5,543 nucleotides of DNA from Puniceicoccales bacterium (GTDB lineage Bacteria; Verrucomicrobiota; Verrucomicrobiia; Opitutales; JAIRLM01). Where the stretch lies: NCBI GenBank assembly GCA_031282565.1, contig JAITDL010000076.1:1-5543 (forward strand), written 5' to 3'. Shown one piece after another: positions 1 to 5,543 of this stretch (position 1 is its first letter; each line of letters begins with the position of its first letter). The notes beneath the pieces were generated by a model that made no database searches, was not told the DNA's origin, and worked only from the letters and a program-made list of their open reading frames with translations. A program made the position numbers and the translations under genes.

Positions 1-2115
1 TGTCCCGTGGATCTTAACTGGAAATTGCGTCCAGGGAATTTTGTTCCAGGCACATATTTGTTTCCTGGAAATGAAAACCTTCCGCAGCCACCGCCAACGC
101 TGGATCTGCTGGCATCCTATCTCGCCGCTGCCAATGGAATTTCACCAAGTGGTGCGCTCAAATTCAGCGGTGGCGGACCGCTTTTCCGCATGCTCAATGC
201 TCCCGGCTATGGCTGCAGCTGCAAACTTTCTTCGCTGCCGAACTCTCTCCACGGCCATGAAATACAAAAAACATACGGAATTCATCCGGTTCTGTGTGGA
301 GCTTGGCTTTCCATTTCTGCGCGCATCGTGTCGGGTCCGGCTGGCGAAGGCATTGTCGAGCTAGTTTTCAGGCCACAATTCGCGCTGTGGAACCCTCTTG
401 CGGAACCAATTGAAGCGCACAGCTACGCATTCGAGTGGAGGTCGGACGTCGACGAGAATCGTTGGAATAGTGGACTCAGCTCGAAGCCGGCACTGCAGCT
501 TCAGATTGGCAATGGCAATGCGATGAAAGTCCCCATCGGCGACCCGGCCGGGGGATCCATGTTCACTGGCACTTTCACCGCGGCATTCGCGCCTGGACAA
601 GTTTTATTTTTTTCTCCGGCAACATACTACGAATTCATAGTTGGCAACCCCTGCGACGGCGTTTTTTCGACGGCAACGGATGGATGTTGGATAGCGCCAA
701 TTGCCATTGACCGCCGGCAGACGATTTCAATTGGCCGTCTCGTTGACCCAGGTCCAGACAAGCGTTCACGTTGGGACGGCATGGCGTTGCGGCTGAAAGA
801 CGGCGAGACGCAATCGCTGCTGCAGGAGGTTGAAGATTTCGTTGATGATCTTCCGACCGCCGATGAGCTAACTCCAATCTCAGACGATGGAAATCTCCAT
901 CCAATTTTCCAAATGGCTGCCACTGTTCGGGTTGGTTCCGGACAATCGCCGCGCTGGCTCGCCGATTACAATCCGCGGGCTTCACAGGTGCGCCGCAGCG
1001 CCAGAGAAACGTTCGTAAACATTTTGGTGGATAGGGGCACGGAAAATTTTCGCACCTACCCATCTTGGAGTGTGGTACATAAAGATTTTTCAACGGAACC
1101 TATGACGCCAATTAGTCAGGTTCTTCCGCAATTTTTCGGCGGAGATGAGTCCGCCGTACTCTTCGAAGTCCCGCGTAAATTTTTCAGCATTGGCGCGCTG
1201 CAGCACGTGAATCTTTTTCCTTTTTCCTACCATCCGGCCTATGCCGTTGGAAATTCTTGGGCGCCACCACTCCTTCCGCGCAACAGCACATGGCACAGCA
1301 CGGCAAGCACATATGAATACTTTACCGGCGAAATGCTATGGGATGGGTCCCACCTTGCGAACTGCGCTCTCTACGACAATTACTTCATTGGAGGTTTCGA
1401 AGACCGCGGCGACGGTACTCTTGCAACCTACACCCACTGCGAAGCCGTTGAACCAATTGGTGGCGGCACTCCATGCGACGAATTGGCAAGGTGTTTGGTG
1501 AATTGCGGTGCCATAAATGTGAATGGCGCATCGGCGCATGCGTGGAAAATTTTCCTTCGCTCCATGCCATTTGACGGCGCCAGCGGGACCTACTACCTGC
1601 CACGGCACGGCAAGCAAACTTTTGGAATCGCCGGCTGCGCCGGACTTTGCCGATTGGACTCCAACGATTTGGACAGACTTGCGGAGCAGATTGTAGCCGA
1701 AGTGCGTGGCCATGGGCCTTTTGCCTCGCTTGCAGAATTTGTAAATAGACATCCCGGAGATAGTTCCGATCCAGCAAGTCGCTGCGGCCTTCTGCAGAGG
1801 GCCATAGAGAAGACTGGGCTGCGCAAATTTTCGCGGCTGGATGCGGCAAACCTGCACGGGTCGGTTTCCTGGTTCGATGGAGAATGTGCATCCGGTGATG
1901 CAAACACCCTGTGTCCAGCAGACTTGAGCCAGGCCGATCTGCTGCAATTTTTTGGAAATAGCCTTACGGTGCGCGGAGATACTTTCCTAATTCGAGCCTA
2001 TGGAGACAGTTCCGACGGCAGCGAATCGAATCCCATAGCGGCAATTTTGGAGGCGATTGTGCAGCGCACTGCAGACGATAGGTGGCTGATTGAACGCATT
2101 AGATGGGTCAGGTAA
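1..2115 (+). CDS. Verru_Chthon cassette protein A-like protein, 5'-truncated by the window edge
   Basis: The frame is open from base 1 (Cys-Pro-Val-Asp) to the TAA at 2113-2115, giving 704 visible residues. The GTG at base 7 is more likely an internal Val than a start. Numbering from base 1, the C-terminal third carries INVNGASAHAW (from about residue 505), AEVRGHGPFASLAEFVNR (within 560-583), LSQADLLQ (about 642-649), DTFLIRAYG (about 660-668) and EAIVQR near the end. This series matches what I recall of Verru_Chthon cassette protein A (TIGR02600), a family of very large Verrucomicrobiota proteins. Family members usually begin with a hydrophobic, pilin-like N-terminal segment and sit in cassettes with proteins B, C and D; both would lie upstream of this window. 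The biochemical role of the family is unknown; a surface or secretion-associated role is inference. The fragment has no hydrophobic membrane helix. It is unusually cysteine-rich, with 15 Cys plus the edge Cys, ten of them between about 1360 and 1915. Family call is fairly firm, function unknown. Confidence 0.8.
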   Translation, partial: CPVDLNWKLRPGNFVPGTYLFPGNENLPQPPPTLDLLASYLAAANGISPSGALKFSGGGPLFRMLNAPGYGCSCKLSSLPNSLHGHEIQKTYGIHPVLCGAWLSISARIVSGPAGEGIVELVFRPQFALWNPLAEPIEAHSYAFEWRSDVDENRWNSGLSSKPALQLQIGNGNAMKVPIGDPAGGSMFTGTFTAAFAPGQVLFFSPATYYEFIVGNPCDGVFSTATDGCWIAPIAIDRRQTISIGRLVDPGPDKRSRWDGMALRLKDGETQSLLQEVEDFVDDLPTADELTPISDDGNLHPIFQMAATVRVGSGQSPRWLADYNPRASQVRRSARETFVNILVDRGTENFRTYPSWSVVHKDFSTEPMTPISQVLPQFFGGDESAVLFEVPRKFFSIGALQHVNLFPFSYHPAYAVGNSWAPPLLPRNSTWHSTASTYEYFTGEMLWDGSHLANCALYDNYFIGGFEDRGDGTLATYTHCEAVEPIGGGTPCDELARCLVNCGAINVNGASAHAWKIFLRSMPFDGASGTYYLPRHGKQTFGIAGCAGLCRLDSNDLDRLAEQIVAEVRGHGPFASLAEFVNRHPGDSSDPASRCGLLQRAIEKTGLRKFSRLDAANLHGSVSWFDGECASGDANTLCPADLSQADLLQFFGNSLTVRGDTFLIRAYGDSSDGSESNPIAAILEAIVQRTADDRWLIERIRWVR

Positions 2116-2164
2116 CATTGGCCATTGCTGCTCGGCCTAAAATTCTACTTGCGATTCGCCAATG
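2116..2164. repeat. Weak 7-bp inverted repeat in the gap after the cassette gene
   Basis: CATTGGC at 2116-2122 is the exact reverse complement of GCCAATG at 2158-2164, with a 35-nt loop between them. A shorter GGCC/GGCC pairing lies inside (2120-2123 with 2134-2137) and would compete with it. The repeat begins directly after the stop codon, but no T-run follows the right arm, so it does not look like an intrinsic terminator. It could be a minor RNA structure or chance. Confidence 0.2.
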
Positions 2165-2183
2165 ATTTGGAACGTTCGATCCC

Positions 2184-3692
2184 ATGGCCGCCGTTTGCCG
2201 GATTATGCGATATGTGTTAGCGACTGCAGCGCTGCTTCTGCAATTTGCAAATCCGCTTGCGGCTGCATCTTGCGCGTCAAGCGAAGAATTCCCACTGCCA
2301 CTGTCCGCCTATGAAACGATGGCCGGAGCCCATGCCTATTCTTCTTGGGGCTCCATAGCTGAAACTGTACTGTTTCGACTTAGAGCTGTGCCATTGAATG
2401 GTTTGGTGACATTGTTTTTCATTGCCGCCATAGGTCACATATTTCTCGGTGGCATGCTGACCGCTAGGTCTCACCGCCTGCGGGAAATGTATGTTTGCAC
2501 TGACCCTGGGCGCACGCTGCGCCGGCGATTGTTGGACTTTCGCGCGCGACTGTGGCACATTTTGGGAGAGATTGAACTGCCGTTTGCCATGTGGGCGGTG
2601 CCGTCTCTGGCTTCCATTGCAATTTTTTATGGGCCTTCTTCACTGGCAAAATACGTGGAGAAAATATCGTTTGCGGAGCCGATTTTCATAGTGGCCATAA
2701 TGGCGGTGGCGTCCACGCGGCCGATTTTGCAAATCGCTGAGACAGTTCTAAGTTTGATTGCTAGATTTTTTGGAGGAACTGCGACCTCCTGGTGGTTCGC
2801 CATTTTGCTTGCCGCACCGCCGCTTGGGTCCCTCATAACTGAGCCGGCTGCCATGACCATCGCAGCCATTTTGCTGGCGAAGAAATTTTATCCGCTTGGG
2901 CCATCCGAGCGGCTTTCCTACGGAACTCTTGGATTGCTATTTGCGAACATTTCCGTCGGCGGCGCACTGACACACTTCGCTGCACCTCCAATTCTAATGG
3001 TCGCAGGTCGCTGGCAGTGGACTACGGCTTATGTATTTATGAACATCGGCATCCGTGCAATTTGCGGCATTATTTTTGCGACGGCTACCTACGGAATCAT
3101 TTTCCGGAGGGAATTGGCCAAGCTGAAGTGCGCCGCCACGGCCGATGTGGTTGGCCGAAGATGTCCGCCGTGGGTGATAATTTGCCACATTGCCTTCATG
3201 ATCTGGATAGTGTGCAGCCTGCATAGTCCGACCAATGTGATCGGCGGCTTCGCGGTGTTTTTGGTTTTTTCGCGGTGCACATCTCGCCATCAGAGCAAAT
3301 TGCGCCTCAGGGAATCGACCTTCGTTGGAATTTTCCTCGCCGGACTTGCCATCCACGGCGGCATGCAGGGGTGGTGGATGGAGCCGCTGCTCATGGGCCT
3401 TAAACCGTTGGCGCTTTTCGCCATGGCCGCATCTCTTTCCTCTTTCAATGACAACGCCGCAGTGACCTACCTCACCTCAATGGTGCCATCGTTCCATGGC
3501 AATTGCGCACTGCAAAATGCAGTTGTGAGTGGAGCAGTTTGCAGTGGAGGACTTACGGTCATAGCCAATGCGCCAAACCCAGCGGGCCAGGCATTGCTGA
3601 AGAACTACTTCTCTTCTGGAGTGTCTCCATTTAAATTATTCCTATCAGCCGCATTGCCAACGGCAATCATGGCATTTTGCTTTCTTGTCTAG
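2184..3692 (+). CDS. Putative Na+/H+ antiporter (PF07399 family), polytopic membrane protein
   Basis: This is a complete 502-residue protein of the inner membrane, predicted to exchange Na+ for H+; the family activity is itself annotated as putative. It has roughly 11-12 hydrophobic segments, at about residues 72-92, 134-150, 163-177, 203-232, 246-275, 280-306, 329-345, 351-363, 379-393, 403-432, 444-462 and 484-502. Conserved blocks I recognise from the family are GEIELPFAMW (128-137), FAEPIFIVAIMAVASTRP (163-180), GSLITEPAAMT (215-225), GALTHFAAPPILMVAG (260-275), SSFNDNAAVTYL (419-430) and GGLTVIANAPNPAG (455-468). The acidic and polar residues within hydrophobic stretches (E220, D423, N422/N424) are reasonable candidates for ion binding, by inference. 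The N-terminus resembles a signal peptide. The ATG at 2184 gives the longest frame, but the ATG at 2205 (residue 8) gives a more typical signal peptide, and neither has a good Shine-Dalgarno. The gene follows the cassette gene by 68 bases and precedes clpC by 66. Confidence 0.87.
   Translation: MAAVCRIMRYVLATAALLLQFANPLAAASCASSEEFPLPLSAYETMAGAHAYSSWGSIAETVLFRLRAVPLNGLVTLFFIAAIGHIFLGGMLTARSHRLREMYVCTDPGRTLRRRLLDFRARLWHILGEIELPFAMWAVPSLASIAIFYGPSSLAKYVEKISFAEPIFIVAIMAVASTRPILQIAETVLSLIARFFGGTATSWWFAILLAAPPLGSLITEPAAMTIAAILLAKKFYPLGPSERLSYGTLGLLFANISVGGALTHFAAPPILMVAGRWQWTTAYVFMNIGIRAICGIIFATATYGIIFRRELAKLKCAATADVVGRRCPPWVIICHIAFMIWIVCSLHSPTNVIGGFAVFLVFSRCTSRHQSKLRLRESTFVGIFLAGLAIHGGMQGWWMEPLLMGLKPLALFAMAASLSSFNDNAAVTYLTSMVPSFHGNCALQNAVVSGAVCSGGLTVIANAPNPAGQALLKNYFSSGVSPFKLFLSAALPTAIMAFCFLV
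2205..2267 (+). other. Predicted N-terminal signal peptide of the antiporter
   Basis: Residues 8-28, counted from the ATG at 2184, read Met-Arg-Tyr and then a hydrophobic run VLATAALLLQFANPLAAA. This is the n-, h- and c-region layout of a Sec signal peptide, with A-X-A type small residues at the end. The following stretch (SCASSEEFPLPL) is polar and would be periplasmic. The pattern argues that the real start may be the ATG at 2205, with the seven residues from 2184 being an annotation extension. An uncleaved first membrane helix is the alternative. Confidence 0.55.
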
Positions 3693-3745
3693 GCGGTTTA
3701 GCGGATGTGCGCTGCATTTTGTGTCGCCTTTCGAGAAAAAAGCAT

Positions 3746-3751
3746 TAGGTG
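3746..3751 (+). promoter_or_regulatory. Shine-Dalgarno-like site TAGGTG for clpC
   Basis: AGGTG at 3747-3751 lies seven bases before the ATG at 3759 and can pair with the 3' end of 16S rRNA. It supports 3759 over the in-frame ATG at 3705, which would add 18 residues rich in Cys and basic residues that are not typical of ClpC N-termini. The match is only five bases, so it is suggestive only. Confidence 0.4.
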
Positions 3752-3758
3752 TTGGACT

Positions 3759-5543
3759 ATGGATGCCATGCATCGTTTTAGCCCAAGGGTTCAGAAGGTG
3801 TTAAACGGCGCCCGCGAAGAGGCTGCACGCCTGCAGCACGGAGTTGTGCGTTCCGAGCATTTGCTGTTGGCAATGTTGAAGTTACCTGAAAGCACTGCCA
3901 TCGACATACTGGGCGCCTTTGGCATTTCCGCAGATCACGTGCGCGAGGCGGTACTGAAGCAAATCTGGGGCAGCCGAGACAAGAATATCGAGCTGCAATG
4001 TGACATACACGGCGCCGCGGCCATGGAAATAGCTCCAGACGCCCGTGCCGTTGTCCTGCTGGCTGCCGCGGAATCGCACGCGTTCGGCCATGAATTCATT
4101 GGTACGGAGCATCTTTTGCTTGGATTTCTGCGGGAATCTGAGGGCATGGCCGGTAAAGTACTGCGGGAGTTGGGCCTGGAAGCGGCAGCATGCCGCGAAG
4201 AAATTCCTGAGCTCCTCGGTGAGGACGAAGAAGAAGCAAATACAACCAGCTATTTTAAGGGAAATAGTGCGGTGGCTGAGGATGTTGCAGCCACACGGCC
4301 ACTGGACGCCCTTTCCACATTTGCGAGCAATCTAACGGAAGCTGCGCGCGGAGGCAAACTTGATCCGATCATAGGCCGCAGCGATGAAACGGAGCGCTGC
4401 ATGCAAATTCTTTGCCGCCGAACGAAAAACAATCCGGTGCTGCTGGGCGATGCCGGCGTCGGAAAGACTGCCATAGTCGAGGGGTTAGCCCAGGCAATTG
4501 TAAAGGGAGACGTGCCAGAGTTGTTGCAGGGCAAGCAGATATACGCCCTTGATCTGCCACTGATGGTGGCCGGGACGAAATTCCGAGGACAGTTTGAGGA
4601 GCGGCTAAAGGCTGTCATGGCTGAGCTGCAGGACCGGAAGGAGATCATTATCTTTTTGGACGAAATACACACCATCGTCGGCGCTGGCAATGGCGACGGT
4701 TCCATGGATGCGGCAAATATCCTCAAGCCGGCACTGTCGCGTGGCGAGATGCAATGCATTGGCGCTACAACATTTGACGAGTATCGAAAATTCATCGAGA
4801 AGGATCCGGCGCTGGAGCGGCGTTTCCAGCCAATTGCCGTCTACGAGACCGACTGCGACGGCACCGTAGCTATCTTGCGCGGCATAAAGGAAAAATACGA
4901 GGAGCACCACGGCGTCGTCTACGCCGATGGAACTCTCGAGGCGGCGGTGAGGCTTTCATTTAAGTATGTCGGCGATAGGCAATTGCCAGACAAGGCCATC
5001 GACGTCATGGACGAGGCCGGCGCCCTTGTGAAGCTGCGTGAAATGAAGGTGCCTGAGAAACTGGAAGATTTGCGCAAGCGGCGCGACCTGTGTCGGAAGA
5101 AAAAACTGGAAGCCGCCGGAAACCAAAAATTTGAACTGGCCGCCTCCATGCGCGACGAAGAACGTCGCCTGGGAACGCGCTACGACACTATGCTGGCCAA
5201 ATGGAAAAATGAGCGCGGCCTCAAGGAGTCGGTGGTGACCGTTGACGACGTGAGATTCGTAGTGAGCAGGTTGGCGAAAATTCCAGTGGACTTCCTCAGC
5301 AGGGGTGGTGGGCAGCGCTTTTCAGATCTGAAAGAAAATCTCAGCAACATAGTCATAGGCCAGGACGACGCCATCTGCGCATTGGCCAGAGCCATACGGC
5401 GATCGCAGGCACAGATCCATGACCCAAGCAGGCCCATAGGGTCATTCCTTTTTCTTGGCCCAACTGGCGTTGGCAAAACTCTCCTAGCGAAGCAGTTAGC
5501 GAAATACATGTTCGGCAATGAGGACAACGTGATACGCATAGAC
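3759..5543 (+). CDS. clpC: ATP-dependent Clp protease ATP-binding subunit ClpC, 3'-truncated by the window edge
   Basis: This is a cytosolic AAA+ unfoldase that normally feeds unfolded substrates to the ClpP peptidase. The 595 visible codons run to the last base without a stop; full ClpC proteins are usually around 810-850 residues. The N-domain (about 1-155) has two Clp_N repeats, seen in RSEHLLLAML (31-40) and GTEHLLLGFL (115-124). An acidic linker follows. In AAA domain D1, Walker A is GDAGVGKT (230-237), pore loop 1 is KFRG (274-277), Walker B is IIIFLDE (296-302), sensor 1 is GATT (335-338) and the arginine-finger pair is R354/R355. The middle domain is short and contains a UVR motif (about 448-471, including FELAASMRDEERRL), which distinguishes ClpC from ClpB with its long coiled coil. 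D2 opens with VIGQDDA (532-538) and Walker A GPTGVGKT (567-574), and the window ends at IRID, just before the expected MSEY. D2 Walker B, the arginine finger and the ClpP-docking loop lie beyond the window. I chose ATG 3759 from family N-termini; ATG 3768 is a close alternative. No CtsR or HrcA operator was seen upstream. Confidence 0.95.
   Translation, partial: MDAMHRFSPRVQKVLNGAREEAARLQHGVVRSEHLLLAMLKLPESTAIDILGAFGISADHVREAVLKQIWGSRDKNIELQCDIHGAAAMEIAPDARAVVLLAAAESHAFGHEFIGTEHLLLGFLRESEGMAGKVLRELGLEAAACREEIPELLGEDEEEANTTSYFKGNSAVAEDVAATRPLDALSTFASNLTEAARGGKLDPIIGRSDETERCMQILCRRTKNNPVLLGDAGVGKTAIVEGLAQAIVKGDVPELLQGKQIYALDLPLMVAGTKFRGQFEERLKAVMAELQDRKEIIIFLDEIHTIVGAGNGDGSMDAANILKPALSRGEMQCIGATTFDEYRKFIEKDPALERRFQPIAVYETDCDGTVAILRGIKEKYEEHHGVVYADGTLEAAVRLSFKYVGDRQLPDKAIDVMDEAGALVKLREMKVPEKLEDLRKRRDLCRKKKLEAAGNQKFELAASMRDEERRLGTRYDTMLAKWKNERGLKESVVTVDDVRFVVSRLAKIPVDFLSRGGGQRFSDLKENLSNIVIGQDDAICALARAIRRSQAQIHDPSRPIGSFLFLGPTGVGKTLLAKQLAKYMFGNEDNVIRID

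Noticed and set aside
1336..1947. 203-codon open frame on the minus strand inside the cassette gene
   Set aside because: It lies wholly antisense to a frame with recognisable family motifs, its translation shows no domain-like pattern, and several overlapping antisense frames occur in the same stretch, as expected from codon bias.
2115..2143. TAAAAT (2138-2143) as a -10 box for an antiporter promoter
   Set aside because: No acceptable -35 hexamer is found at 16-18 bases upstream; ACATTG is a poor match and TTGGCC sits too close.
3691..3729. AGGCG/CGCCT inverted repeat after the antiporter stop as a terminator
   Set aside because: The stem is only five base pairs with a loop near 30 nt, and an A-rich, not T-rich, stretch follows.
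3705..3758. In-frame upstream ATG giving clpC an 18-residue N-terminal extension
   Set aside because: The extension does not resemble ClpC N-termini, and AGGTG is well placed for the ATG at 3759.
4250..4795. 181-codon open frame on the minus strand inside clpC
   Set aside because: It is antisense to the highly conserved D1 ATPase domain; the Ser/Pro/Arg-rich translation is typical of a shadow frame.
3759..5543. ClpB instead of ClpC
   Set aside because: The segment between D1 and D2 is short and carries a UVR motif; the long coiled-coil middle domain of ClpB is absent.

Overview
The window carries three genes, all on the + strand and separated by gaps of about 66-68 bases. In order they are: the 3' part of a large protein matching the Verru_Chthon cassette protein A family (1-2115), a complete polytopic membrane protein of the putative Na+/H+ antiporter family PF07399 (2184-3692), and the first roughly 70% of a ClpC-type AAA+ unfoldase (3759 to the window end). 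No tRNA, rRNA, CRISPR, insertion sequence or other mobile-element signature was seen.

The organism is most likely a member of the Verrucomicrobiota. The strongest pointer is the first gene: its C-terminal signatures (INVNGASAHAW, AEVRGHGPFASLAEFVNR, LSQADLLQ, DTFLIRAYG, EAIVQR) are the pattern I recall from Verru_Chthon cassette protein A, a family described from that phylum. The antiporter family is also well represented in the Verrucomicrobiota/Chlamydiota group, and the ClpC has the UVR-containing middle domain common in those bacteria. Base composition looks intermediate, not strongly GC- or AT-rich, and the rare Ile codon ATA is used freely. The assignment rests on recalled family patterns, not on a search.

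Layout. Positions 1-2115 hold an open frame that runs in from the left edge, so the N-terminus of the cassette protein is missing. The gap 2116-2183 contains only a weak inverted repeat. Positions 2184-3692 hold the antiporter, whose N-terminus looks like a cleavable signal peptide. The gap 3693-3758 has no clear terminator and ends in a modest Shine-Dalgarno-like AGGTG. From 3759 the clpC frame stays open to the last base and stops just after the second Walker A motif.

The three genes have no obvious common pathway. One is a putative surface or secretion-associated protein, one a membrane ion transporter and one a cytosolic protein-quality-control unfoldase. They could be co-transcribed given the short same-strand gaps, but nothing shows that they work together. 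I see no convincing undescribed system. The most unusual point is the cysteine-rich C-terminal part of the cassette protein.
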